DNA of 36,120 nucleotides from DTKY01 sp037440765 (GCA_037440765.1 JBBITL010000044.1:1-36120); one strand, 5' to 3'; numbered from the stretch's first letter, positions 28,266 through 36,120 are shown. Translations and numbers: made by a program. Notes: generated by a model not told the origin, from the letters alone.

Positions 28266-31253
28266 TCAGAATGTGCGGCCGATGGTGAACCGGATGGTCC
28301 GGCTCTTTTCCGTCCAGGGGAACGGCATGCCGTGCTTGGTGATGGCGTCGACGAAAGTCGTCTGGTTTGGGAAGTACGAGCGGTCGGCCACGATGGGCGG
28401 CTGGACATACCGGTGGACCCGGGTCGGATTGTAGGCCCAGTAGAGCCGGAAGGGCGCGTTGACCACCGGCATCATCACCTGAAATTCAACGCCGGTCGAG
28501 GTGCGCGTCCGCTGCAATCCCTTGGCGATGATGGCCCGGCTGCCGAAGCCGGCCTGCGGGAACCGGTCGTTCAGTTCGGCCATGCGGTCCGAGGTCAAGG
28601 CGAGCTGGCTTGGCCGGGTTATCTTGTTGGCGCCCGCGTCGAAGAACAGCGCCAGCGTCACCGGACCGGCCAGCGGGATCCTGTACTCGAAGTTGCCGAT
28701 CGCCTGCATGTCGCCGCCGGCCATGGTGAGCTGGTAAATGGGGATGGTCTGGACCACCGAGCGGAACTGTGGCTTGCCATCGACGATCACCTTCTGTGTC
28801 CGCGCCGAGCCGTCGTCGTTCAGCACGTTGACTGACGCCAGGCTCGGCACGAAGATCCAGGGGGTGATTCCCCAGATCTCGAAGCCCCGCACATCCTGCT
28901 CCCCGCCCATGTAGAAGCGGCTGAAAGGCGGCGCAAGCTTCCCGCCGTAGCCGGTGAGGAAGCTGGCCATGCCGCGCATGCCGATGACGTGGTTGGCCCA
29001 GAAGCCCCGGCGGAAGTAGGTCGAGCTGAACGTCGGCCGAATCATGTTCACGTTCCCGCCGAGCGGCCCGCCCGCGTACTCGACCGAGAAGAAGAAGCTC
29101 TTGCCGCGGCTCGGAGTGATGGGATGGTCCACCGTGTTGTAGGTATACGACGGGACGACCTTGCTGGTGCGGATGCCGCGCAGGGAATTCGGCCCGGCGA
29201 TGCCTTGCTGGTAGTCCATGTACCCGAAGTAGTTCTTGGCGGCGTCCGTCAGCACAGTGATGTTGGAGATGTCGTAGCCATAGGTCAGACCGACGCGGGC
29301 GAAGGTGCGGCGCAGCGGATAGCTCGTAAACACCGTGAACCCGTGGCCGTTGGAGATGTAGTTCAGACGGTTCTGCTCTCCCAGCGCCTGGTACAGCGGC
29401 ATCAGGTTGCGGCCCGACAGCAGCGAGACCTCCCGCCCCTGGTCGAAGTTGAAGCGCTGCATGTAGATGGTGAAACCCGTGCTGATGGGACGGTCGAACA
29501 GGTAGGGCTCGGTGAAACCCAGGGTGGCGCTCCGGATGCGGTCGCCGAGCTGGGTTTCGACGCTGAGCGTCTCGCCCAGCCCCAGGAAATTGTTCGTGGC
29601 GTAGTTGAAGCCGATGAAGCTGCCGGCTATGCCCGAGACCCCGCCCTGCAAGCCCACCGAGTTCTTGCCCCGCTCCTTGACGCTGAGCGTGATGTCCACG
29701 GTGCTCGCGCGGGTATCCCGCTTGATGTCGGCGGATTCCTTCTCCTTAAGCGGATCGAAGTAGCCCAGCTGGTTCAGGCGCAGGATGCTCAGCTCCCAGA
29801 GGCGGGAGCTGAACATGTCGCCCTCGTCGAGCAGCAGCTCGCGGCGGATGACCTTGTCGCGCGTGGTGGTGTTCCCGGCGAAATCTATGCGCCGCACGAA
29901 GAACTGCTTGCCTTCGTCGACGTTGATGGTCATGTCCAGCTTGTTCGAGTTGGGGATCAGGTCGAAGCTTGGCTCGGGCACGAAATCGATGTAGCCGAAA
30001 CGTCCGTACAGCTTCTGCATCTCCTCCAGGCCCTTGCGAAGTTTCTCGGTGGAGAAGTACTCGCCGGGCACCATGCGGAAGATATCCCTGGTGATGAACT
30101 CCGGGACCTTGAAGACAGTCATGCCGGAGTAGTCCACCTTGTTCAGGACGTAACGGCGGCCCTCCTCCACCTGTATCCTGACGTCAGCCCTCTTGCCCGG
30201 CCGGTTCCACAGCAGAGGGGGTATGCGGAACTTGCCGCCGCCAACGTCGCGGATCTCGACCTGGTGATCCACGGCGCGGGCCGTGAAGTAGCCTCTCCGC
30301 TGGTAGAAGTCGCGGAGCATTTCCATGTCCATGTCGAGCTTGGTGGAGTCGTAAGCCTTGGAGAAAATGTTCTCGAAGAAGATGGAGTGGGGTATGCCGA
30401 TGGGGCGCAGACCCCGCATGGAGCGTATGGCGGTGCGATCCTTGAAGGCGGCGTTACCCTGGATGTCGATGCCGCCGACCTTGACCTTGGGCCCCTCGTT
30501 CACGTGGAACGCAATGGCCAGCGAGGAAGGAGGAAGCTGCCTGAGTTCCGGCGTGACCTCGGCGAATTGCCGTCCGCGCTCGGCCAGAAACTCCTGTAGC
30601 ACGACCCGGGCCCGCTGCACCCGGCTCGGGTCGTACATGGACTCGATGCTGAGGCCGACGCGGCGCTCCTTCAGCCGGTCCAGGATCTCGGAGACTGTAA
30701 CCGACTTGATTCCAGGATAAGTGATGGAGCGCACCACCTGCCGCTCGGTCAGCATGAAGCGCAGAATCTGCCCGGTCTTGCCCGGCTCCAATTCCACGCG
30801 TATATCGTCGTAGCGGCCGGTGTTCCACAGGGCCATGAAGTCGCGCCGCAGGGCGTCCCGGTCTATCTGGTCGCCGCGCTTGGTGAAAATCATGGCGCGC
30901 AGAGTGTCCTGCGGGACCCTCCGGGCGCCGCGGAACTCAATGGCCTCGATAACGTCCTCCGCCACGGCCGGCGCCTCCTCGCGGGGCGCGGCCGGAGGGG
31001 CCTCGAACGGAGAGGGTTGCTGTTTGACCTCTCCGGGTTGGGCCGGCGGCGTCTCGGGCTGCGAGGGCGGCCGGGCCGGCTCGAAGGGGTTCTGTCCCTG
31101 GGGCTTGGCCTGCTCGGCCGGAGCCGGCGGCCGGGCCGGCTCAAAAGGATTCTGCCGGGCGGGGGCTGGCGTCTGCTGAGCGGCGGCCACGCCGGCCCCA
31201 GCGCACAGATACACCAAGGCCCAGCCCAGGCCGCGGAGCCTGATGCAACTCAT
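28266..31253 (-). CDS. bamA: Outer-membrane protein assembly factor BamA
   Basis: 995 residues, longer than the usual 800 or so. The ATG at 31253 opens a signal peptide (IRLRGLGWALVYLCAGAGVA); AAGGAA lies about 11 nt upstream. A proline-rich segment (about 28-100) with repeated NPFEPARPP comes before the POTRA domains (about 105-560; for example IEAIEFRGARRVPQDTLRAM, VKVGGIDIQGNAAFKDRTAI, FFVRRIDFAGNTTTRDKVIR). The barrel has the family motif QDVRGFEIWG and ends with a terminal phenylalanine. BamA inserts beta-barrels such as the TonB receptors and porins encoded nearby. A TAGAAT at 31356-31361 could be its promoter, but it overlaps the stop codon of the gene upstream. Confidence 0.97.
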   Translation of the reverse strand: MSCIRLRGLGWALVYLCAGAGVAAAQQTPAPARQNPFEPARPPAPAEQAKPQGQNPFEPARPPSQPETPPAQPGEVKQQPSPFEAPPAAPREEAPAVAEDVIEAIEFRGARRVPQDTLRAMIFTKRGDQIDRDALRRDFMALWNTGRYDDIRVELEPGKTGQILRFMLTERQVVRSITYPGIKSVTVSEILDRLKERRVGLSIESMYDPSRVQRARVVLQEFLAERGRQFAEVTPELRQLPPSSLAIAFHVNEGPKVKVGGIDIQGNAAFKDRTAIRSMRGLRPIGIPHSIFFENIFSKAYDSTKLDMDMEMLRDFYQRRGYFTARAVDHQVEIRDVGGGKFRIPPLLWNRPGKRADVRIQVEEGRRYVLNKVDYSGMTVFKVPEFITRDIFRMVPGEYFSTEKLRKGLEEMQKLYGRFGYIDFVPEPSFDLIPNSNKLDMTINVDEGKQFFVRRIDFAGNTTTRDKVIRRELLLDEGDMFSSRLWELSILRLNQLGYFDPLKEKESADIKRDTRASTVDITLSVKERGKNSVGLQGGVSGIAGSFIGFNYATNNFLGLGETLSVETQLGDRIRSATLGFTEPYLFDRPISTGFTIYMQRFNFDQGREVSLLSGRNLMPLYQALGEQNRLNYISNGHGFTVFTSYPLRRTFARVGLTYGYDISNITVLTDAAKNYFGYMDYQQGIAGPNSLRGIRTSKVVPSYTYNTVDHPITPSRGKSFFFSVEYAGGPLGGNVNMIRPTFSSTYFRRGFWANHVIGMRGMASFLTGYGGKLAPPFSRFYMGGEQDVRGFEIWGITPWIFVPSLASVNVLNDDGSARTQKVIVDGKPQFRSVVQTIPIYQLTMAGGDMQAIGNFEYRIPLAGPVTLALFFDAGANKITRPSQLALTSDRMAELNDRFPQAGFGSRAIIAKGLQRTRTSTGVEFQVMMPVVNAPFRLYWAYNPTRVHRYVQPPIVADRSYFPNQTTFVDAITKHGMPFPWTEKSRTIRFTIGRTF
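31066..31154 (-). repeat. 60-bp-period repeat within bamA
   Basis: The 29-bp stretches at 31066-31094 and 31126-31154 differ at three positions and lie exactly 60 bp apart. They encode two copies of the phrase QNPFEPARPP in the proline-rich N-terminal linker of BamA. A shorter third version (PFEAPP) follows in the protein. Confidence 0.75.
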
Positions 31254-31358
31254 TGAGAACTGGTTCCTTTCCACTCTGCGCCTACCTTCAGACGCAAGGG
31301 CGGATCTTTGCGTTTCACCAATGGCTCCCAAATCAGCGTGGAGTGCGGAGACTTCATT

Positions 31359-31898
31359 CTATCGCGAACCGGCCTGCGAAGAAAACCCGCCGGACTGTTC
31401 AACGGGCGGCACGCCATCCCGGAACAGCGACCGGCGGAAGCGCGGATACAGGCCCAGGACAAGCCCGAACAACAGATGCGCCAATACCTGCGACTGGCGC
31501 GTGGCGACGGCGAAGTAGCCCGCGCCGAACCTGGCCAGGAGAATCTCGTGGGCGAAATAGTACCAGCCGAGGGCCACTGCCGGGCCAAGCAAGCCTGCCC
31601 GGCGGAGCGCCCAACCCGGGCGCAGGGCCAGACCGAACAGTGCTCCGACCAGCCCCGCGCCGACGACCTCCAGGGAAATGCCCGCCATCACGGCCCAGGC
31701 CAGCCCGTCGCTGTGGACCGCGCGGCCGAAGGCAGCGGCCGCCAGCCGGGCCGGAACGGCCCACGCGGCCTGGCCCGACAGGATCGAGCCGAGGGCGTGA
31801 TACAGGACGATCGAAAGCCCTCCCAGCACCCCGGTCTGGAGGCCGGCCAGGACCGACGCGCCGAAGTCCCCCCTGGCTATGTCTCTGAGGCTTGGCAT
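31359..31898 (-). CDS. Hypothetical membrane protein
   Basis: 179 residues; I do not recognise the family. Four hydrophobic stretches suggest membrane helices at about 14-37, 66-92, 98-118 and 133-152. Notable phrases are LQTGVLGGLSIVLYHALGSI in the first and GWYYFAHEILLARFGAGYFA in the third. The C-terminus (PRFRRSLFRDGVPPVEQSGG) is soluble and probably cytoplasmic. The ATG at 31898 has AGGG about 10 nt upstream. It lies between the polysaccharide genes and bamA, all on the same strand. A likely terminator separates it from the kinase gene, so it is not clearly part of that operon. Confidence 0.7.
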   Translation of the reverse strand: MPSLRDIARGDFGASVLAGLQTGVLGGLSIVLYHALGSILSGQAAWAVPARLAAAAFGRAVHSDGLAWAVMAGISLEVVGAGLVGALFGLALRPGWALRRAGLLGPAVALGWYYFAHEILLARFGAGYFAVATRQSQVLAHLLFGLVLGLYPRFRRSLFRDGVPPVEQSGGFSSQAGSR

Positions 31899-31910
31899 GC
31901 GCTGCGCCCT

Positions 31911-31931
31911 AAAAACACACCGCCCCGGCGG
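31911..31931 (-). terminator. Intrinsic terminator after the BY-kinase gene
   Basis: On the minus strand the GC-rich stem CCGC-CGGG-GCGG (31931-31920) is followed after TGTG by five T residues (31915-31911). It lies 36 nt after the stop of the BY-kinase gene, and further GC-rich dyads such as GGCGGCCGCC lie just before it. This would close the exopolysaccharide operon. Confidence 0.5.
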
Positions 31932-31966
31932 GACCGGCCACGGGCGGCCGCCGGCCCTGCGGGTGT

Positions 31967-32821
31967 CTATTCGTCGTCGTCCTCAGCCCGATGCTCCAGC
32001 TTGTCCTTGTAATAGTAACCGGAATAGTAGTAGGTGTACTTGCTGTACAGCTCACCGGCACGCGCACCGTTGGCCACAATTCCGAGGACGTTATTCTCGC
32101 ACAGGGACTGCATCGCGCGCGTCACCGAATCGATAGTGGTGACACCGATGCGCACCACCAGAATGGTGCCGTCGCTGAGGGTGGACAGAAGGTTGGCGTC
32201 CGCCGCGAACAGCAGGGGCGGACTGTCCAGAAGCACCCAGTTGAAGACCGCGGGAAGCTGATCGAGAAGCGTCCTGGTCTGGTCCAGGTTCAGCATCTCC
32301 AGCGGATTGGGGACGGCCGTTCCGGCCGTCATCACGTAGAGGTTCGTCCCGGCGATCCTCCGCACAACCTCGGCCAGAGGCGCCTTTCCGGCCAGGTAGT
32401 CCGTCGCTCCCGGGCCCCGCTCCAACTGGAGGATGTTGTGCAGCACCGGCCGCCGGAAATCGAAGTCCGCCACGAGCGTGGGGTTGCCGGCCAGCTGAGC
32501 CTCGGCCAGGGCCAGGTTCACGACGGTGAACGACTTGCCTTCGGCCGGACACGGACTGGTGATCACGACAGAGTGAAGCGGCTGGAGCTTCTGTAAGTGG
32601 TTGAGGCGGGTGCGCAGGGTCCGGAACTCCTCGCTGTGGGCGTCGCGCGGGCGGGCCGGGTCGATGACGAAGATGTCGGGAGCCGGGTTATAGGGGACCT
32701 CCGCTGCGCAGGAGAGCAGGTCCTCCAGGCCGGGGATCAGGCGCTCGGTGGTTCTCCGTGCACTGTCTCCGCCATCACCACCTTGCCCGGCCCGGCGCAA
32801 CGCATCGTAAACTCGGCTCAT
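31967..32821 (-). CDS. Bacterial tyrosine kinase (BY-kinase, CpsD/Wzc C-terminal type)
   Basis: 284 residues. The ATG at 32821 has GGAGG shortly upstream. The P-loop ATPase domain has Walker A ITSPCPAEGKSF with K96, Walker A' LVADFDFRRP with D119 and D121, and Walker B VLLDSPPLL with D199. The motif EEFRTLRTRL before it matches the activation helix of these kinases. The C-terminus carries a tyrosine cluster, Y262, Y264-266 and Y269-271, expected to be autophosphorylated, followed by an acidic tail. It controls exopolysaccharide chain growth together with its membrane partner, encoded 20 bp upstream. Walker A' has phenylalanines where DxD usually has small residues. It matches the split CpsC/CpsD arrangement. 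Confidence 0.92.
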   Translation of the reverse strand: MSRVYDALRRAGQGGDGGDSARRTTERLIPGLEDLLSCAAEVPYNPAPDIFVIDPARPRDAHSEEFRTLRTRLNHLQKLQPLHSVVITSPCPAEGKSFTVVNLALAEAQLAGNPTLVADFDFRRPVLHNILQLERGPGATDYLAGKAPLAEVVRRIAGTNLYVMTAGTAVPNPLEMLNLDQTRTLLDQLPAVFNWVLLDSPPLLFAADANLLSTLSDGTILVVRIGVTTIDSVTRAMQSLCENNVLGIVANGARAGELYSKYTYYYSGYYYKDKLEHRAEDDDE

Positions 32822-32841
32822 TCTCCCTCCGCCCCAATACC

Positions 32842-34512
32842 TCAGGCGCCCTTGGTGTAGTAGTAGAAGACCGATCCCAGCATCAGGAGGAACCCGACGA
32901 TGGAGGCGCTGGACCATGCGACCCAGGCCAAACGCCGCTTCCTCTGCACCAGCAGGTCGTTCTCCACCAGAGGCACGCTGCCCAGCACCGGCAGCCCGGT
33001 GTAGATCCTGACATCCTTCAGACTCTTGAGCGACGTGTCCTTGACCTCCCTGACGCCGGTCAGCAGGAAGCCGAGGGCCAGGCCGAACAAGGAACCTACA
33101 GCGATCACCAGCCAGCGGTTGGGCTCCGACGGCGTTTGCGGCAAAGAAGCCTGCTCCAACACCTCCAGCAGTTCTCCCTGCTTGCGGATCTCCAGCTCCG
33201 TGGCCATGGTGGACTGCTCACTCTTCCTGGTGAGATCCTCATACTGATCCTTGGCCAGCTGGTGGTCGCGGGTAAGCTGCGCGTAATCCCGCTCACTCAA
33301 AGGACTGGCCTCGATCCGCTGCTGGTACTCCTGGATGAGCTTGTTCAGGCGCGCCTGTTCCTTGATGATCTGCTCGATCTCCAGGTCCTTGGTCTGGATC
33401 TGGCTGCGCAGCCTCTCCAGGTCCAGTTGAGCCTGCCTCTGCTCCCGCGTCAGCACAGCGCCTTCCGGCTTGGCCGGGGCGGCCGTCTTCCCGCCGTCCT
33501 CCCCGGCGAGAGCGGCCTCCCTGGACTGGCGGAGGCTGGCAAGCTGCGCCTCGGCCTGGCGAACATCGGGGTGCGAGGCGCTGTACCTCTGGCGGAGAGC
33601 AGCCAGTTGGGTCTCGCCGGTCAAAACCTGACGCTCCAGGTTGATCAGGCGGTCGTTCCGGACGGCCGTCTCCACGCCGGCGGTGGCGCTTGCCGGGACC
33701 GCCTCGAATTGCTCCCTGGCCACCCGGAGGCTGTTCTCCAGCAGGAGCTTCTCCTGGGTGGCCCGATTCAGCGACGACGCCGCTGTGGAGAGCTGCGTCT
33801 CGAGCGTCCTCAGCGCCGTCAGATTGGAGGCCATCTGCTCGGGGAGCCTGCCCTGGAACTTGAGCTTGTAGGCCGTCAGCCGGTTCTCGATCTCGTCGAG
33901 GCTCTTCTTGGCCGCATCCAGCTTCTCTTTCAGGAAGTCGGTTGTCTGGACCGAGTTCGCCGACCGCGTGCGCGTAGTCTCATCCTGAAACATGCTGATG
34001 ATCTTGCTGACGACCTTCTGCGCCTGATACCGGTCCCCGTAGCGGAAGGAGACCCGGAATGCCGTCGCTCCGATCTGCGCGCCGCCGGCGTCGCGCATGG
34101 CCGCCACAGCCCGGATGGTGATGTCCTTCTGCATGCTCTCGACCAGATCCTCGTCGGGAATCCGGCCCCTCCGGCGCGGGTAGAGCGCGAACTCGTTGAT
34201 CAGGCTAAGGATGTTGGAGCGGCTGCGCACCTGCTGCTCCATGGCTGCGATGCGCTGGCCCAGTTGCAGGTTCACGTTGGTCGGCACGTAACGCTCCGGC
34301 ACCGTGGGGGGCACGATGCGGATGGTCCCGTCGGAGACGTAAACGTCCGGCCAGACAAAGGCCACCACGACCGAGATGACGAGTCCGGCAAAGGCGGGCC
34401 CAATGATCCAACCCCGATGCCGCCGCATGATGTCTATGAAGTCGGAGACATCCAAGGGCCGCCTGGCCGTGCTGAAGGCTTCAGGATTTGGCTGCATTAT
34501 GAAATGTCTCAC
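32842..34512 (-). CDS. Polysaccharide co-polymerase (Wzz/GumC-like chain-length determinant)
   Basis: 556 residues. The first membrane helix is IIGPAFAGLVISVVVAFVWP (about 35-55). A large periplasmic region with long coiled coils follows (about 150-420; LNKLIQEYQQRIEASPLSER belongs to it). The second helix (LVIAVGSLFGLALGFLLTG) leads to a cytoplasmic segment (SLKSLKDVRIYTGLPVLGSV) like the linker before BY-kinase domains, and a third helix near the end (ASIVGFLLMLGSVFYYYT). It regulates chain length and export at the inner membrane. The start is GTG 34512; an ATG at 34497 is an alternative, and neither has a strong ribosome-binding site. It lies 17 bp from the exporter gene and 20 bp from the kinase gene. 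Confidence 0.9.
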   Translation of the reverse strand: MRHFIMQPNPEAFSTARRPLDVSDFIDIMRRHRGWIIGPAFAGLVISVVVAFVWPDVYVSDGTIRIVPPTVPERYVPTNVNLQLGQRIAAMEQQVRSRSNILSLINEFALYPRRRGRIPDEDLVESMQKDITIRAVAAMRDAGGAQIGATAFRVSFRYGDRYQAQKVVSKIISMFQDETTRTRSANSVQTTDFLKEKLDAAKKSLDEIENRLTAYKLKFQGRLPEQMASNLTALRTLETQLSTAASSLNRATQEKLLLENSLRVAREQFEAVPASATAGVETAVRNDRLINLERQVLTGETQLAALRQRYSASHPDVRQAEAQLASLRQSREAALAGEDGGKTAAPAKPEGAVLTREQRQAQLDLERLRSQIQTKDLEIEQIIKEQARLNKLIQEYQQRIEASPLSERDYAQLTRDHQLAKDQYEDLTRKSEQSTMATELEIRKQGELLEVLEQASLPQTPSEPNRWLVIAVGSLFGLALGFLLTGVREVKDTSLKSLKDVRIYTGLPVLGSVPLVENDLLVQRKRRLAWVAWSSASIVGFLLMLGSVFYYYTKGA

Positions 34513-34529
34513 TCATAAACCGGCGGATT

Positions 34530-35174
34530 CTAGTCCGGAACTATGATCTGGTCCCCGTTCTCCAGCAGGATGTTCTGTCCGGGGTTCCTTCCCCGTACCC
34601 AGTCCCGATAATTGAACTCGTGCCGCTTGTGGCCGCGCAATATTACTATCTTCTTCGTATCGGCGTATTCCCGGAACCCGCCGGCGATGGCGAGAGCTTG
34701 CGAGACGGTGGTGGGAACGACCAGTTCATACTGGCCGGGACGCCCTACCTCCCCCATTACGAAGTACTTCTTGCTCCTGACCTGGGACACTTGCACCATG
34801 ACCTCGGGCTCGGTGATGTACTGTGCGAAGGCCTGCTTGAGCGCCTCGGCGAGCTTGTCGGGCGTGACTCCCCCCGCCCGGACATCACTTACCAGGGGCA
34901 GCGATATCATACCGTCGGGCCTCACCGCCACCGGACCGCTGAGCTCGGGCTCCCGCCACACCCGTATGAGCAGCACGTCCTCCGGGCCGATCAGATACGT
35001 CCTGGGGTCGACGGGCGCGCCCAACGCCTTTCTCAGTTCCTCGTCGTCCATCCGCGCCGGCGCAGCGGGCGCCTGAGCCGCCCGCTTCTCCTGGACCGCC
35101 TGCGCTGCCGGCGCCGGCAGCGCAGCAACCAGGAGCAGAATTCCCCCTAGGACTGCAAATGTGCGTCGAAACAT
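34530..35174 (-). CDS. Polysaccharide export protein (Wza-like, SLBB domain)
   Basis: 214 residues. The ATG at 35174 has GAGG 8 nt upstream and opens a signal peptide (FAVLGGILLLVAALPAPAAQ). No lipobox cysteine is present, so it is not an obvious lipoprotein. The Poly_export domain covers about 55-130 (YLIGPEDVLLIRVWREPELS, GPVAVRPDGMISLPLVSDVR), then one SLBB domain at about 135-210 (KYFVMGEVGRPGQYELVVPT, QALAIAGGFREYADTKKI). Wza forms the outer-membrane exit channel; this one is shorter than E. coli Wza (about 380) and has a single SLBB, a form common in exosortase-type loci. It is the first gene of the exopolysaccharide operon, with a -10-like TACAAT about 87 nt upstream. Confidence 0.93.
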   Translation of the reverse strand: MFRRTFAVLGGILLLVAALPAPAAQAVQEKRAAQAPAAPARMDDEELRKALGAPVDPRTYLIGPEDVLLIRVWREPELSGPVAVRPDGMISLPLVSDVRAGGVTPDKLAEALKQAFAQYITEPEVMVQVSQVRSKKYFVMGEVGRPGQYELVVPTTVSQALAIAGGFREYADTKKIVILRGHKRHEFNYRDWVRGRNPGQNILLENGDQIIVPD

Positions 35175-35261
35175 GCGCCTTTCCTCGGAGCTGTCCCTAT
35201 TATCCAGCCTCGGCGCCCGCTCTGCCAGTGATGCAGGCTCTCCCGGCGGCTGACGCCCCTT

Positions 35262-35267
35262 ATTGTA
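35262..35267 (-). promoter_or_regulatory. -10 element TACAAT for the exopolysaccharide operon
   Basis: On the minus strand TACAAT ends 87 nt before the ATG at 35174, giving a leader of about 80 nt with a normal ribosome-binding site. The hexamer lies inside an upstream in-frame extension of the gene, which argues that the extension is not translated. No good -35 was found. Confidence 0.4.
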
Positions 35268-35287
35268 CACCAGTGGCTCCTGCTTAT

Positions 35288-35305
35288 CGGGGTTTGACGG
35301 CCCCG
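35288..35305 (-). terminator. Weak hairpin after the barrel gene
   Basis: CGGGG (35288-35292), an 8-nt loop, and CCCCG (35301-35305) form a perfect 5-bp stem 18 nt after the barrel stop codon. No T-tract follows. It lies in the 149-bp gap before the exopolysaccharide operon. Confidence 0.25.
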
Positions 35306-35323
35306 GCGGACCGGCGGCGGGGG

Positions 35324-35959
35324 TCAGAAGGTTATGGCCAGGCCGAGCGATGCCTGCTGCTCGCGCACCTGCCCGCGCGAGTTGCGGACGTCACCGAATC
35401 GAAGGTGGTAGGGCTTGCCCGTGAACGTGTCCCGGATGTCCACCCGGACCAGGGCGTGGCTGAAGAGTCTCACCTTCATCCCCCAGCCATAGTTCGCGCC
35501 GTAGTTGTTGGTCGGCCCTGCCGGCCAGCCTTCGATTTCAGGCTTCCCGCTTCGCCGGGCCTCGAGCCCGACTGTCAGAAACGGCCGGAACCGCTCGTTC
35601 TTGGGCATCCAGTAGGCCAGGAAGTTGTAGGAGAGTTGCTGGTTCGTGACCTTCCCTATCCTGGTCTGCCGGGGGGCGGTCGCGGTTTCCTGAAAGACGG
35701 TTCTGAGCTTGGCTTCGGTGCGGAGGTAGGTCAGTTCGTGGCCCCAGTAGCCGGGCGTGTTGATGGTGATCCGCCCTCCGTAGCTGTAGCCGTTCCGGAA
35801 AGTCGTATCGTCGTCGAACCCGTCGGCCTTGGAGGCAAAGCCCAGTGGGGCCTTGCTGATGCGCGTCCAGCCGGCCAGGGTAGCAAACTCGAACGTCTGT
35901 GCGCCGACAGGGGCGAAAGCGAGCAGGAGGGGAAACAACCGACGGCAGAGCCTGTTCAT
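35324..35959 (-). CDS. Small outer-membrane beta-barrel protein
   Basis: 211 residues. The ATG at 35959 opens a signal peptide (CRRLFPLLLAFAPVGAQ); the frame extends further upstream, but that part overlaps the likely promoter. The barrel strands include GGRITINTPGYWGHELTYLR, YNFLAYWMPKNERFRPFLTV and YGWGMKVRLFSHALVRVDIR, and the protein ends LGLAITF with the C-terminal phenylalanine recognised by BAM. It is related in layout to the barrel at 24080-24676. Function is unknown; it may be a structural porin-like protein. It is separated from the exopolysaccharide operon by 149 bp, so it may be transcribed alone. Confidence 0.82.
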   Translation of the reverse strand: MNRLCRRLFPLLLAFAPVGAQTFEFATLAGWTRISKAPLGFASKADGFDDDTTFRNGYSYGGRITINTPGYWGHELTYLRTEAKLRTVFQETATAPRQTRIGKVTNQQLSYNFLAYWMPKNERFRPFLTVGLEARRSGKPEIEGWPAGPTNNYGANYGWGMKVRLFSHALVRVDIRDTFTGKPYHLRFGDVRNSRGQVREQQASLGLAITF

Positions 35960-36019
35960 AGGGATCGTAAATCGGCCGCCAGGGCCGGCGAGACAGCCTC
36001 CATTCAAACGGAAGCCATG

Positions 36020-36049
36020 ATTATATCGTGGCCGCCCGCCCGCCGTCAG
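36020..36049 (-). promoter_or_regulatory. Candidate promoter for the small barrel gene
   Basis: On the minus strand a perfect TATAAT (36020-36025) lies 18 bp downstream of CTGACG (36044-36049), which shares TGAC with the -35 consensus. The barrel ATG at 35959 would follow a leader of about 55 nt. The remaining bases to the window end show no gene I can support. Confidence 0.45.
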
Positions 36050-36120
36050 GCTCGGTCCTGCGCCGGTGAAGATGCTCCAGCATAATGTCACCCCTCAACT
36101 GGAACGAAACTGCGTCACCT

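Noticed and set aside
34527..34532. TAGAAT as an internal promoter for the co-polymerase gene
   Set aside because: It overlaps the TAG stop codon of the exporter gene, and the 17-bp gap fits simple cotranscription.
36021..36083. A 20-codon frame on the minus strand with GAGGGG upstream (MLEHLHRRRTEPDGGRAATI)
   Set aside because: It is very short, its stop lies inside a good TATAAT, and nothing shows conservation. Chance is the simpler explanation.

Overview
The window looks like a chromosomal segment of a GC-rich, Gram-negative soil-type Acidobacteriota, most likely near the Solibacteres/Bryobacterales. Reasons: BamA, Skp, two TonB-dependent receptors and two small outer-membrane barrels show a diderm envelope. 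A very large Oar-like TonB receptor with an N-terminal carboxypeptidase-regulatory-like domain, Tat-exported Gfo/Idh/MocA oxidoreductases with a sugar isomerase, an OPT transporter and a membrane-fused spermidine-synthase-like protein are a combination typical of that phylum. This assignment is inference from gene content. I see no rRNA, tRNA, CRISPR, prophage or transposase.

Layout. 1-5.3 kb: the end of a MerR-type regulator, then a leftward group of a TonB receptor, two TPR proteins and rnc. 5.4-11.4 kb: a CorA-like protein with an unusually large N-terminal region, the 1089-residue TonB receptor and a CDF cation exporter. 11.5-15.8 kb: two overlapping APC amino-acid permeases and, convergent to them, the glutamate carrier GltS. 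15.9-21.9 kb: a membrane-fused spermidine-synthase-like protein, then three Tat-signal proteins (isomerase, two Gfo/Idh/MocA) around a divergent promoter region. 22.1-27.6 kb: an OPT transporter, overlapping tail-to-tail a leftward lutA-lutB-lutC-barrel operon for lactate oxidation. 27.6-31.3 kb: bamA-skp. 31.3-36 kb: a leftward exopolysaccharide set (Wza-like exporter, Wzz-like co-polymerase, BY-kinase), flanked by an unknown membrane protein and a second small barrel.

The genes fit a heterotroph that takes up peptides, amino acids and large substrates through envelope transporters, oxidises lactate, processes sugars outside the cytoplasm and makes an exopolysaccharide. The outer-membrane assembly genes sit beside the export genes.

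The signals that genes do not explain are intergenic. A 129-bp element occurs twice (14460-14588 and 21889-22017) with the same potential stem-loop layout, and substitutions in two of its stems keep pairing by G-U wobble. A 19-nt motif inside it recurs elsewhere, including inside the lutB coding end. A mirror-symmetric array of eight 8-nt units fills the gap between two convergent genes at 17942-18012. Several genes have a TAnnAT hexamer 7-11 nt before the start codon and no Shine-Dalgarno sequence, which suggests leaderless transcripts.
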